A stretch of DNA of 64,000 bases from Photobacterium profundum SS9 (GCF_000196255.1 NC_006371.1:1229236-1293235), one strand, 5' to 3'. Shown: positions 1 to 9,572, counted from the first letter of the stretch. Notes: generated by a model from the sequence alone, not told the origin. A program made the numbers and translations.

Positions 1-76
1 ACTTTTTTATAAACCTTATCAACAGAGGATTAGTCAACACTGGCGGTTTGGGCTATAACTGTAAACATCGCAACCA

Positions 77-361
77 TCAATCACAATAGGTAGTCTTACC
101 AACAGTACGACAAGTCGCTGACTTGCGGTTACCTTGTGAGTCTGTTCTTGTCTCAAACTTAGTGCTCGATTTTTGGTTACTAATAAAGCCCTCTTTTTTC
201 TTTGTATCCACTTTTTTGGATGGACTTTCATATTTAGTGTAGGTTGAGCCATCACTGCAATGTGTCTGTTTCATTGAGCCTGACCCATAGGTGGTACAAT
301 TAACAGCATGGGCTGAAAACGACATACCGACGAATAGTGTAACAGCGAGTAGACTTTTCAT
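77..361 (-). CDS. Small secreted protein of unknown function
   Basis: Encodes about 94 residues. The first 20 form a clear Sec signal peptide ending at an AHA site, so the product is probably periplasmic. The mature part is polar, rich in Lys/Ser/Thr, and has four cysteines (two near its start, two near the C-terminus) that could form disulfides. An AAGGAG ribosome site lies just upstream of two consecutive ATG codons; the second (at 361) has the better spacing and was chosen over the one at 364. I recognise no family. Confidence 0.65.
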   Translation of the reverse strand: MKSLLAVTLFVGMSFSAHAVNCTTYGSGSMKQTHCSDGSTYTKYESPSKKVDTKKKEGFISNQKSSTKFETRTDSQGNRKSATCRTVGKTTYCD

Positions 362-660
362 CATTTCTCCTTAGCGTACAAACCTGATGCTTAAGCCTAT
401 TATATAAACTAAGCACTCGTATTTTTATCAAGCTTGTACACTTTTATTAATCTCAATAAATAACTCATCCATTTCTCTTATCAGTATGGATGATAAGCGC
501 TTAATATTCTGAGTTTGTACTGCCAGAAGAACGACTTGATGCATTGATATGTTTTACCGCAGTCGCTACAAACATGGTTCCAATCATCGCCTATCACCTG
601 TAAAGTACGCAAAACATTACCTTTAGAGGTATTAGCTAAATAACAAAGAGTACTGAACAA

Positions 661-909
661 ATGACTAATGAACATGATGTAATTGATAACCTAGAAGAAC
701 TAGAGCGTTTTCTACTGTCTATCGAAAATGGCGGTCTGGGTTTAAAAGACGTTGCAGGTGTAGGTATGGCAACCAATAACACTGATGGTCGCCATTTCGT
801 TGCAGTATTCGATAATAATCAGAAACTGATTCTAGCGCGCTGGATTACTCAAGACGTTTATGAAAATGGTAAAGATCTTGTTCGTAATGGTTCACAGCGT
901 AAACACTAA
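661..909 (+). CDS. Conserved-looking small cytoplasmic protein, function unknown
   Basis: An 82-residue acidic, soluble protein without signal peptide, membrane segment or cysteines. It starts MTNEHDVIDNLEEL and ends with a basic tail. A weak AAAGAG ribosome site precedes the ATG, and a good hairpin with a T-run lies 40 bases after the stop, which supports a single-gene transcript. Family not recognised. Confidence 0.6.
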   Translation: MTNEHDVIDNLEELERFLLSIENGGLGLKDVAGVGMATNNTDGRHFVAVFDNNQKLILARWITQDVYENGKDLVRNGSQRKH

Positions 910-950
910 GGCCTTCTTGTCTTAATACCAAGAACCTTATTTTATTAAAA

Positions 951-992
951 CACCATCAATTACTATTATTACAGTAACTGATGGCGTTTTTT
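951..992 (+). terminator. Rho-independent terminator
   Basis: Imperfect inverted repeat of about 14 bp (CACCATCAATTACT pairing with AGTAACTGATGGCG) followed by six T residues. It lies directly downstream of the 82-residue gene and ahead of the convergent kinase relic. Confidence 0.75.
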
Positions 993-1042
993 ATGAACAA
1001 TAGAATCTAGTAATTACAACTTTGCAGTACTTAATCATTAAT

Positions 1043-2314
1043 TCAGCAAGATAGGTTTAATTCAGCGCAACATCCTTCATTTGGGTTTTCTGTTAACGAG
1101 AACGCCCAGCCATAGCTATCGCATAATCGCTTCACTATTAGCAACCCAAGCCCATGTTCAGTATCTACCTCTTCATTAAGACCACAGCCTGAATCAATAA
1201 CCTTTATGCTATTATTGGTTATCACAACCTCTATCTTGCCTTTTTCGGTGAAGCGAATAGCATTATTTAGAAGGTTTTTTAAGACCATATCAAGTACAGC
1301 TGGCGACATATTAATTTGCGTGTCAGGTTCAACCGAAAGCAGAAGCTGTACCCCCGTATTCAGTTTTTTATAGTATTTATCGAGGCTAATATCTTGCGAG
1401 CTTATCGGGCGTAGTTGATGCGCATCTCGCACGTTTTCTTGTTTCACAATGCTTAACAGCACTTCCACCGTTGCATGCATGTTGTTTGCTGCAATTAAAA
1501 TCCGTTCTCTTTGCTTGCTCTGAAAATCAGGATCATCTTTCATTGCTTGAAGATTAGCAGCCCCAATAACCACAGCGATCGGCGTTTTCAACTCATGGCT
1601 TGCGTACTTTGCAAACTTCATCTCTTGCTTTGCTAGCCGCTCTTTCATCTGTTTATACGTATTTAAGTGGTGTTTCAATGCTTTAATTTCATCTATTGAG
1701 CGTTCTGAAACATGGAAATCTTCTTCTTTATTTGCTGTTAATTGCTCACACAGTTCTGAAACAGGAGACATCAAACCATCAAAAAGCCGATGAAGAGAAA
1801 AACGCAGAAATGCAATAAGAAAAGCCATGAGTCCAAATGAGATTAGCATCAGGATATTCCAGCTATCGTCACCAAATTCAATATCTCGGCTGCCTACCAC
1901 CAAGTAAAGAGGAACACGGGTACCCGACGGTTCAACAAAGGGCGCGTAGTACACCATGAACCCATCTTCACTAAAGACGCGAAACCGTGTAACAACACCC
2001 TCTTCATAAGGCAATAGGCTTTTGAGTTCTTCATCTAATGCCGCTTCACTATAATAAGCACGAACATAAGGACCAAGCTAGGAGAAATCATCTTTTACTA
2101 ATGTAAAATGATCTTTTGCAATGCTTTCAAATGACATCAAGTGGCGTTCTATTTGGGTATTTTCATTGAATATTAAGTGCAATGAAAAAGAAAAGAACAC
2201 CAACGAAGAAGACGTTAATGCGATCACCGAGAAAATAAAGATTAATCTTGATTTAACATCATCAATCGAATTACCCAATGGTTTCCGAAACATCAGTATT
2301 CTGAGCCATTTCAT
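1043..2314 (-). pseudogene. Sensor histidine kinase interrupted by an in-frame amber codon
   Basis: Reads in one frame over about 423 codons except for a TAG at 2078-2080 (codon 79). N-terminal transmembrane segment (about residues 25-48), periplasmic sensor part, second transmembrane segment, then a typical kinase core: H-box with phospho-acceptor in YASHELKTP, N-box NLLNNAIRF, G1 DSGCGLN and G2 HGLGLLIVKRL. Sequence on both sides of the TAG is kinase-like in the same frame, so this is a point nonsense mutation. A TTG at 2014 could only restart a product lacking the first membrane segment. Its partner regulator lies immediately upstream and is also truncated, so the pair is probably dead. 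Confidence 0.85.
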
Positions 2315-2618
2315 TTATGCTTCCAACCTAAAGCCAAATTTCGGCACTGTAATTAACATCGGTTTTTTAAACGGTTTATCCAATACATTACGCAATAAAT
2401 AAATATGGCTACGCAAAACATCTTTGTCGGGCACATCTTCTCCCCATATTTCATGAATCAAGACATCACGAGAAACCATTTCTGGCGCTGTTTTCGTCAG
2501 TTTCACTAAGATTTGATACATTACAGGGGTTACTAGCAGTTGCTGCCCTTCTCGCATTACTTTATGAGAACGCTGATCAATAGTGAGCGAACCAAACTGA
2601 ATAAGCGAGCTTGCTACG
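2315..2618 (-). pseudogene. OmpR-type response regulator, only the DNA-binding domain remains
   Basis: About 95 residues matching the C-terminal winged-helix domain of OmpR/PhoB regulators (FGSLTID start, VSRDVLIHEIWG and LRSHIYLLRNVLDKP recognition helix, VPKFGFRL end). The whole phospho-receiver domain is missing. At about 2600-2620 the regulator sequence gives way directly to a truncated membrane-fusion-protein gene on the other strand, so a deletion removed both 5' ends and the shared promoter. It is adjacent to the kinase relic, as in an operon. Confidence 0.85.
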
Positions 2619-3235
2619 TCGCCACGATTAAAGCACAAGATTTTGAGCTTGAGGTAAACAAACAAAAAGCCAACCTCGACCTTGCAAAAGCCGACCTTAA
2701 AATCAAAAAATCACTGTATGGTCGTTACCAAGAGCTACGTAAAAAGAACAGTTTATCGCAAAATGAGCTCGATATTTCTGCAGCAGATTATGACAGTGCA
2801 ACAGCCAATGTGGCGCTAGCAAACATTGAGTTAAAAAAAGCGCAACTTGATCTGGAAAGTACCCAAATTGACTCGGCAATCAATGGCTATGTGGTAAGCC
2901 GTTCCGTTGAAAATGGTGCATGGGTGAATCAAGGGGATTTGCTCTACCAAATCGTTAATATTGATGTACTCAACGTGCGTCTTCTTGCCAGTGAATTTGA
3001 TCTTGGTGAGTTACATGTTGGTCAAGAAATCGAAGTATGGTCTGAAGCTAATCCACAATTAAAAGTGCGTTCAATCATCAAACGGATTGGAGTCGAGATC
3101 GATCCTGAAAGCTTTGCTTACCCGATAGAGGTTGAAATCAAAAATCCAGAACATATTTTCAAGCCGGGTATGTCGATTCATGCTTCGACTCAAGTATCGA
3201 GCTTAACTCCTTCTATTACACAATCAGATAATTAA
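2615..3235 (+). pseudogene. RND efflux membrane-fusion protein, 5'-truncated
   Basis: About 206 residues of an HlyD/AcrA-type periplasmic adaptor: alpha-helical hairpin (residues rich in K/A/L/E), then the second lipoyl half (SAINGYVVSRSVENGAWV) and beta-barrel (IVNIDVLNVRLLASEFDLGEL), ending normally. Signal sequence and first lipoyl half are absent because of the deletion at about 2610. An ATG at 2540 lies in the antisense of the regulator and is not its natural start. Its stop is 13 bases before the RND gene, showing the former operon. Confidence 0.85.
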
Positions 3236-3248
3236 TTGGTATTTCATA

Positions 3249-4993
3249 ATGAATGGCTTTATTGCTTATTTTGCCCAGCGTAGTTTTCTCGCGCGTATAA
3301 TAACCACCATGGTGTTATTGGTGGGGGCTGCTTCACTCAGCACTCTTAAACTCCAAGAATTACCTGATATCGCATTTGAAGAAGTTGAGATGACCACTCA
3401 ATACCCCGGTGCGACCGCGCAAGATGTGGAAGTCAACATTACCAATTTGATCGAGAAAGAGATCAAATCTGTTGAAGGAATTCGAAAATTTACCTCGCAA
3501 TCATCTGATGGTTTATCTGCTATCTCTATTGAAATGGACGAATCTGCGGATACAGCAAAAGTGCTGCGTGATATCCAACAAGCTGTTGATCGCGTTAACG
3601 GATTACCAAAAGACGTAACTAACCCACCATTAGTGGTGCAACGTGGCACAGCTTCATTTGAAGTTCTCACGTTCGGGGTAAGTCACCAAGGTGATTACAG
3701 TGAATTACAATCTTATGCTCGTCAGCTAGAAAAAAGCCTTAAAGGAGTGTCGGGAGTCGGTACTGTCAGCATGACAGGATTCAATGAGCGTGAATTCTGG
3801 ATTGAAATCGATCCAATCAAAGTCAGCCGTTATAAATTAACCTTTGATGAAGTGATCTATGCGGTCAATAACCGTAATTTATCGTTATCTGTCGATGCTG
3901 GCGGCCCTCCTCTCCCGGTGAGCCTGTTGAAGTGCGAGTAATGAATGGTACACAGCAAGAACGTAATGACGCTGTATCGTTAGTAACTGACTGGCTGAAG
4001 ACACAACAAGGGCTAGATAAAGTCACTCATAACGAGGCATTAAAAGATCCTCAGTTACAGATTATTCCTCAGTATGAATGGCTAGCACGTTATAACCTTA
4101 CCGTGGCTGATTTAGCATCAACATTGCGCATCGCCTTTAAAGGTGACACTGTAACCTCAACATGGCTGGGCGATCAAGAAATAGACTTACGTGTCATTCT
4201 AAATGAAGATTATCGAACCATTGAAAGGCTCTCTACAACAAAAATCTACACCGCAGATGGTGTGCAAGTACCACTAAGCCGCCTTGCGAAAGTAGCAAAC
4301 ATCGAAGCTCCGCGTTTAATCCAACATTACAACGGCAATCGTGAAGTTACAGTAACAGCCCAGATAACCGATGAGACACTCAGTTCAGTGGCATTAAGTG
4401 AAACCATGCTTAGCGAGCTACAAGGTCAATTGCCCTCACAAATAAGCATTGAAATTGGTGGCGAAGCAGAAAGTACCAACGAAACCATGAGTGGGTTTGT
4501 CGTCGCTTTTCCAGCTGCGATCGTTGGTATCTACTTTGTGCTGGCTATCATGTTTAACTCGCTATTGCAGCCGTTATTGATCATGGTTGTTATTCCATTC
4601 GCGGTAATCGCAGCGCTAATGGCATTATTTGTTCACATGCAACCAATATCTCTGTTCGCTCTGATTGGCGTGCTTGGTATGACGGGGGTTGTTGTGAATA
4701 ACTCACTGGTGTTGATAAACCGAATCAATGAGCTGCTTAGTGAAGGAAAAGACACCTTGCACGCCATAGTGGAAGCATCAACAAGTCGTTTAAGGCCGAT
4801 CATTCTTACATCCCTAACAACAGTTGTCGGTCTACTGCCACTTGCATATGGCTTTGGCGGAACCGATGTGTATATGGGCCCTATGTCTTTAACACTCGGT
4901 TATGGGTTACTGTTTTCACTACCCGTTGTTCTTATTGTTATTCCATGCCTGTATTTGACATTCTCTGGTCAAAAAATGTCGACTAGTCATTAG
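3249..4993 (+). pseudogene. RND multidrug-type transporter with internal deletion and frameshift
   Basis: Inner-membrane proton-driven pump of the AcrB/HAE superfamily, normally about 1,030 residues; only about 583 remain. The first 220 residues hold TM1 and porter subdomain PN1/PN2. The text then jumps to the distal porter region and the C-terminal membrane helices (LALIGVLGMTGVVVNNSLVL, RLRPIILTSLTTVVGLLPL). About 430 residues (TM2-TM7 and half the porter domain) are missing. At the junction the frame also changes: restoring one C in the C-run at 3914-3916 gives a continuous GGPPLPGEPVEVRV reading. Non-functional. Confidence 0.9.
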
Positions 4994-5019
4994 GATTTTA
5001 TATCTCACATTAATTAAGT

Positions 5020-5056
5020 AGCCCTTTCCGTTGACGACTCAATCTGCGGAATGGGC
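5020..5056. terminator. Hairpin between convergent genes, possible terminator
   Basis: An 11-bp stem with one mismatch (AGCCCTTTCCG against CGGAATGGGCT) lies between the RND relic and the convergent cupin gene. No strong T-run follows on either strand, so terminator function is only suggested. Confidence 0.4.
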
Positions 5057-5074
5057 TATCATTCAACCCAATAT

Positions 5075-5392
5075 TCAAGAATAAAAAACAGCCAGCCAGA
5101 TTGTTTCTTCTGTCGGATGTGTCCAACTCACTTTATGACGTTGGCGGGCTGAAATATTCACGTAGTCACCTTCTTTTAAGTGCAGCTCTTTCATCCCATC
5201 TTCAAAAAGGATTTTTGCCTGTCCTTTCACAACCAATACCCACTCGTGTTCTGTTTGATCATACCAATCTGAGTCGGAAGTACTGTGCCCTTTCGAGATA
5301 ATACGTTCAATTCTAACGTTATCGGTTTTAACAAGGTCTTGAAAAATTTCGGAGGGTAAAGTGGAAGGTATATCAGTTAGTAGGCTTCCCAT
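5075..5392 (-). CDS. Single-domain cupin protein
   Basis: A 105-residue protein with one Cupin_2 barrel: motif 1 around EHEWVLVVKGQAKI and motif 2 around KEGDYVNISARQRHKVSWT, giving His residues of the expected metal-binding type. Cytoplasmic, no signal peptide. Small stand-alone cupins of this type are found near many metabolic genes, and the substrate cannot be deduced. Start supported by an AAAGGAAG site, although the spacing is slightly long. Confidence 0.75.
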   Translation of the reverse strand: MGSLLTDIPSTLPSEIFQDLVKTDNVRIERIISKGHSTSDSDWYDQTEHEWVLVVKGQAKILFEDGMKELHLKEGDYVNISARQRHKVSWTHPTEETIWLAVFYS

Positions 5393-5511
5393 TGTGGCGT
5401 TCTTCCTTTCCCTATTAATCTCTATTCCATTGAAACGAAATTACAAATACAAAAACGGGTAAGCATATTTCTACCTCACCCGTTTAAAAATGCGTAATAC
5501 ACCCAAGTAGA

Positions 5512-6198
5512 TTATTTAGGTAAATCTATCTCAATTTTAGCATTAAGTTGTTCTAACTCTGCCTCAAGCGCGGTGACTTTAGCTTCCTCTGCGTCAACAA
5601 GATCAAGCCTTTGCTCATATTTATCACAATCGGCTTGCGATACCCAATTCCAACTGGTGCCTGATTTAAATTCATCACAGGCTTGTTTGAATTTTTCAGC
5701 TGTAGTCTTTGCCTTTTTAACATCCGACTTTGCAGTAACGACTTGTTTTTGTAGTTGTAACTGTTGCTGATAAAGCTCTTTCGAATTGGTGAGAACAACT
5801 TGTTGCTTTTCAGTCGTTGTTTTCAGTTCAACCACTTTTGTATCCAGTTTTTTCTGAGTAACAGATAACTTCTTTTGCTTTTTATTGAGTTCAGAAATTT
5901 GGGCTTCATAATCAGCTTCTTGCTGTGCAATTTCGGTATTTTTCTGCTCTAATTGAGCGATAACGTGCTCAAGTTCTAATGATTTCTTTGTTTCCAATTG
6001 CTCAAATTGTATTTGTTGAGCCTCTTTTTGTTGCTGTAATTCTACATTTTTTTGAGTCAGGATATCGTACTCGGCTTTCGTTGGGCCTGGGTTACGATTC
6101 CAAACAGCAGTAGCCAAAACAAAGCCCAATACAATACCAAGCACTAATGCCACTTTCCATGATGACATCATGTTTGTCGATCCCACGTTAGTTGACAT
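5512..6198 (-). CDS. Membrane-anchored coiled-coil protein
   Basis: 228 residues: a short polar N-terminus, one transmembrane helix (about residues 14-33), then about 140 residues of heptad-like Q/E/K/L sequence that should form a long coiled coil in the periplasm. A short segment follows with two cysteines (FKQACDEFKSGTSWNWVSQADC), then a second short coil. A GAGGAAG ribosome site precedes the ATG. Reminiscent of envelope structural or scaffold proteins, but no family is recognised. Confidence 0.7.
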   Translation of the reverse strand: MSTNVGSTNMMSSWKVALVLGIVLGFVLATAVWNRNPGPTKAEYDILTQKNVELQQQKEAQQIQFEQLETKKSLELEHVIAQLEQKNTEIAQQEADYEAQISELNKKQKKLSVTQKKLDTKVVELKTTTEKQQVVLTNSKELYQQQLQLQKQVVTAKSDVKKAKTTAEKFKQACDEFKSGTSWNWVSQADCDKYEQRLDLVDAEEAKVTALEAELEQLNAKIEIDLPK

Positions 6199-6539
6199 AT
6201 TGTTTTCTTCCTCTTGAATTCTTTAGAATTACATACCTACAGGTATTACTGTATATATTCCATCTGATAACTCTAATACTATCAGCAAGATGATACCTTT
6301 ATGTCATAATAATATCTCAAATCTCTGTAAAACAATGTAAATCGGCGCTAAGTGCTAATTAATTGTTCAGGTTTTTTAAAATCATTTAAACCCTAATGTC
6401 TCATAAGTAATAGTTCCACCGTCTGAGACATTTAGCCTACCTCACACTAGCTATCTTCAAATAGTCATGATTATCAAATCGATAATACTGATATATCCCA
6501 ATTAATATCAACAAACAACAAAGCAGCTAAGGCAATGTT
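6199..6539. other. Intergenic region with small hairpins only
   Basis: This 341-base divergent intergenic stretch presumably carries promoters for both flanking genes. An imperfect inverted repeat near 6264-6295 (CTGATA with TATCAG) is the only structure seen; no open reading frame with a ribosome site is apparent. Confidence 0.4.
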
Positions 6540-7082
6540 ATGATTACTGAATTAATTTTTTTAACGGTATCTGCCTTCTCAACACCTCTGCTTGAGAACT
6601 CGACTTATGAACAAGATAACACTCATTGTCGCTTAACGATCAATGAAGAAAGGCATCAAAATGATATTGTATTGGTTTTTACTGCAAGCTCTGAAATGCC
6701 GCATCAAGCTCATATCTATCATGGTATTCCGCAAGAATCCCCCTCATCAGGTTTACTGACTCAACTCTCTTTACATCAAGATGAGTCACTACAAAATAAT
6801 CAATACATGATTAAGCACGCACTCTATAAAGTGGTTAATGATGATATAACGATCTACTCAACAGCGATTGGATCAGAGCAGAACAGTGCTCAAGACTTTA
6901 TGAATAGCTTTCAAAATGGCGGTTATAAGACCCTAGTTGCTATCGATGGGATTGAAGAACCCCTTTCGTTTGTCGCAGATCACCAGCAAGCCCTAGCGTT
7001 TTATCAATGTGCTCAACTTGCCTCAAATGATTATGATATACCCATGTTACCTCAAGGTGCTTTGTCAGGAACAAGCTCGTAA
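6540..7082 (+). CDS. Hypothetical protein, possibly exported
   Basis: 180 residues. The first 17 are hydrophobic with almost no positive charge, resembling a weak signal or anchor. The rest is soluble and acidic, with two cysteines (CRLTINEE and FYQCAQLA) about 125 residues apart that could pair. A weak ribosome site (TAAGGC) precedes the ATG. No family recognised. Confidence 0.55.
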   Translation: MITELIFLTVSAFSTPLLENSTYEQDNTHCRLTINEERHQNDIVLVFTASSEMPHQAHIYHGIPQESPSSGLLTQLSLHQDESLQNNQYMIKHALYKVVNDDITIYSTAIGSEQNSAQDFMNSFQNGGYKTLVAIDGIEEPLSFVADHQQALAFYQCAQLASNDYDIPMLPQGALSGTSS

Positions 7083-7147
7083 ACCAGAACAAGGCGCAAC
7101 ATGAGGTAATTGTTATTCACTTTTCGAGAGTTGTAACCCAGAGCTGG

Positions 7148-7181
7148 TTTTCGAGCTTGCGCCCCATAGGGCAAGGCAACT
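7148..7181. repeat. 34-bp intergenic repeat, copy 1
   Basis: Thirty-three of 34 bases match a second copy at 51857-51890. The core contains a small hairpin (GCCC-cata-GGGC). It lies between two unrelated genes and belongs to the set of dispersed intergenic repeats in this window. Confidence 0.7.
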
Positions 7182-7222
7182 CGCACCAATCCGCGTTGTT
7201 ATAAAATCTCTATGTAGAATAA

Positions 7223-7306
7223 CTATACTTCAATTTTATGCCTAGCATCTTGGCACGATTTGCCTTGCTGGCTTTGCATCTTGAAGTATCATGGGTATAG
7301 GCATAC
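7223..7306. repeat. Palindromic intergenic repeat
   Basis: Starts with ATACTTCAA and ends with TTGAAGTAT followed by ATGGGTATA, so the ends are inverted copies. The right end resembles the termini of the larger element at 36370-36635 (TTGAGGTGACTTGGGTATA). It fills the gap upstream of the LysE-type exporter together with the 34-bp repeat. Confidence 0.55.
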
Positions 7307-7387
7307 AAAATAAAAGACATTCATTCTGCTGATAATGTGCAAAGTGTCAGGTAGACAGAGACGTAATTAGTTAAAAGGATAGAACGC

Positions 7388-8032
7388 ATGCCAATAACAG
7401 AATGGATAGCATTTGTTGTCGCGATCTCAATACTTACCATCACACCAGGATTAGACACTGTACTTGTAATCAGGAATACCAGCCGAGGTGGCTGGAAAGA
7501 TGGGGTAACCAGTAGCTTTGGTATTTGCAGCGGCTTATTTGTGCATGCAACGCTTTCTGCCGTGGGTATATCCTTTATCTTGGTACAATCTGCGTGGTTA
7601 TTTCAAACGGTTAAAATTATTGGTGCGGCATACCTTATCTACCTTGGTATTTGTAGCTTACGAAGCGGCTGGAAAGCAGGTTCTTTAGGGATTGTGGCAA
7701 ATCAAATAAGTGACAATCAATTCAATATGAAGCGATCTTTTTCTGAAGGCTTTCTGTCAAATGTGCTAAACCCTAAAACAGCTATTTTTTATCTCGCTTT
7801 TTTGCCTCAGTTTATTAACCCCGAAGGATCGGCTATTACACAATCTTTCATTCTTGCAGGCATCCATTTTATTTTGGCGATGGTGTGGCAATCATCATTA
7901 GCCTTCGTCATAGAGCGAGCAAAAAGCTGGTTAGCAAAGCCCAAAACAAATCAGTGGCTTCAATCTTTAACTGGCTGTGTAATGGTCGGGCTAGGCTTAC
8001 AGCTATTATTGAGCAAAAACGTTCGCCTTTAA
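7388..8032 (+). CDS. LysE/RhtB-family amino-acid exporter
   Basis: A 214-residue inner-membrane protein with about six hydrophobic helices. It carries the family signature near the N-terminus (TITPGLDTVLVIRN), the conserved central LIYLGICSLRSGW and the NPKTAIFYLAFLPQF motif. Members export amino acids or derivatives such as homoserine, threonine or lysine; the substrate is not deducible. Length is normal, an AAAAGGAT ribosome site precedes the ATG, and the gene appears monocistronic. Confidence 0.85.
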   Translation: MPITEWIAFVVAISILTITPGLDTVLVIRNTSRGGWKDGVTSSFGICSGLFVHATLSAVGISFILVQSAWLFQTVKIIGAAYLIYLGICSLRSGWKAGSLGIVANQISDNQFNMKRSFSEGFLSNVLNPKTAIFYLAFLPQFINPEGSAITQSFILAGIHFILAMVWQSSLAFVIERAKSWLAKPKTNQWLQSLTGCVMVGLGLQLLLSKNVRL

Positions 8033-8241
8033 CTATCATACCCAACTACTGATAAAACCAGCACTAAATAGGCCTCACATTGTTTGCGCTAGAAATGAAA
8101 ATGTTAAATCTAACATTGCCAGCTCTACCGCAAACACTGTTGATTAATACACAGAATGTTTTACTCCCCTTCTCGTTCTCGCATACCGTCACTGGCACAC
8201 ATGATTACGGCTAATTCTATTAGGTGAACGGAGAACTCAGT

Positions 8242-9129
8242 TTGAAACTTTCTAAGCTATCAATAGCTATCGCATTAACATCTACCGTATTTAATCCTTT
8301 CTATTCGTACAATGCACATTCAAATACATTGATGCAGGCGAAGCACTTTGATCAAGCCAATTTTCTCGATTCTCCCACACTGAAAACACGCGAAGATATT
8401 ACCGATTATTTAGTCAGTGAAAAATTAGACGGCATACGTGCGTATTGGAATGGTAAAACCTTATTGACGCGAAGTGGCAAAACCATTCATGCACCCAGTT
8501 GGTTTACCGGCCCATTACCCAATACCGCTTTGGATGGCGAATTGTGGGTATCAAGAGGGAAATTTCAACAAGTTGCCCAAACAGTGTTGGATAACAAACC
8601 AAACGACGATGAGTGGCGCTCAATTAAATTTATGATCTTTGATCTCCCTTCGAACTCAGCACCTTTTGAACATCGCTATCAGCAATTACTTAACGACATT
8701 AATCTGACTCAGATTGCACATGTCAGTATTGTGCAACAAAAAATCGTGACAGATATAACAGCATTAGAAATGCAGCTAAAACTGTTAGATGAGAGTAACG
8801 GTGAAGGGTTAATGCTACACCATCGCCATAATGGCTATTACCCAGGGCGAAGTGATCAATTATTAAAACTCAAATCCTATCAAGATGCAGAAGCAACCGT
8901 TATTGGTTACACAGAAGGAAATGGTAAATTCGACAATAAGATGGGCGCTTTATGGGTAGTTACACCTGACGACATTACGTTTAAAATTGGATCTGGCTTT
9001 AAAGATTTTGATCGTGAAAATCCCCCCGCGGTCGGTACAACTATTCTCTTTCGGTATAATGGCGTAACAAACAGTGGTATTCCACGATTTGCACGGTTCA
9101 TTCGGATACGTGATGATCTCGATATTTAA
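8242..9129 (+). CDS. Signal-peptide ATP-dependent DNA ligase (LigE-like)
   Basis: About 295 residues. Nucleotidyltransferase motifs are visible: motif I EKLDGIRAYW with the AMP-accepting Lys, motif III DGELWV, motif IV GEGLMLH and motif V LKLKSY, followed by an OB-fold. Such minimal ligases seal nicks; those with a signal peptide are thought to work outside the cytoplasm, perhaps on incoming DNA. I chose the TTG at 8242, seven bases after CGGAGA, giving a classic leader (MKLSKLSIAIALTSTVF); a GTG at 8224 is the alternative and would put the ribosome site inside the gene. Confidence 0.85.
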   Translation: MKLSKLSIAIALTSTVFNPFYSYNAHSNTLMQAKHFDQANFLDSPTLKTREDITDYLVSEKLDGIRAYWNGKTLLTRSGKTIHAPSWFTGPLPNTALDGELWVSRGKFQQVAQTVLDNKPNDDEWRSIKFMIFDLPSNSAPFEHRYQQLLNDINLTQIAHVSIVQQKIVTDITALEMQLKLLDESNGEGLMLHHRHNGYYPGRSDQLLKLKSYQDAEATVIGYTEGNGKFDNKMGALWVVTPDDITFKIGSGFKDFDRENPPAVGTTILFRYNGVTNSGIPRFARFIRIRDDLDI

Positions 9130-9572
9130 ATAATGAGTACTTCTAATCGTAAACGCAGCGATATTATCAATATTTCGCTCGTTATTAGTCTAAACCTCAA
9201 CATCATAATCTTGCGAAATTAGGTTAAATAGCAGTGATTGTTTTCAATTATTGCTGTTCACAGTTTTAAAAAGCCATACTTTCGTCTGTTACCACTGACT
9301 GTACGCTTTAGTTTACTGATAACATTATCAAAATCGCAAGCAGGATTTAACATCTTAGTTACACTTAACATATCTGGTTATACCAAGATTTTTCACTAGA
9401 TAGAGTGGTGTTAACAGCAAGATTATGTATCGCTAAGAACATACCCAGAACAGAACTTCAGATAATAACCATGAATAGCGATCCTAAAGCCACATAATTC
9501 TCGGTATCACCTTTGGCGTTTATACGTTATTTGCTACCTTCTGCTGAAGCGTAGCATCAGAAGGAGCTTGAG
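9130..9572. other. Intergenic region upstream of the bkd genes
   Basis: 443 bases without a supported gene. It should hold the promoter of the dehydrogenase operon. I looked for the LiuR-type box seen elsewhere in the window and found no good match; the nearest, GCGTTTATACGTTA at about 9516, is poor. The 3' end holds the hairpin at 9537-9564. Confidence 0.45.
9537..9564 (+). promoter_or_regulatory. Hairpin overlapping the bkdA1 ribosome binding site
   Basis: A 7-bp perfect stem (CCTTCTG with CAGAAGG) in which the 3' arm contains most of the AGAAGGAG ribosome site of the E1-alpha gene, 8 bases before its ATG. If formed in the mRNA it would hide the ribosome site. Regulatory function is inferred only. 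Confidence 0.4.

Noticed and set aside
481..675. A 64-residue minus-strand open frame with a CxxC pair
   Set aside because: It lacks a ribosome site and overlaps the better supported 661-909 gene. The CxxC motif alone is weak evidence.
9516..9530. Possible LiuR box upstream of bkdA1 (GCGTTTATACGTTA)
   Set aside because: Only a loose match to the ACGTTTACGT core of the other three sites, and not palindromic.
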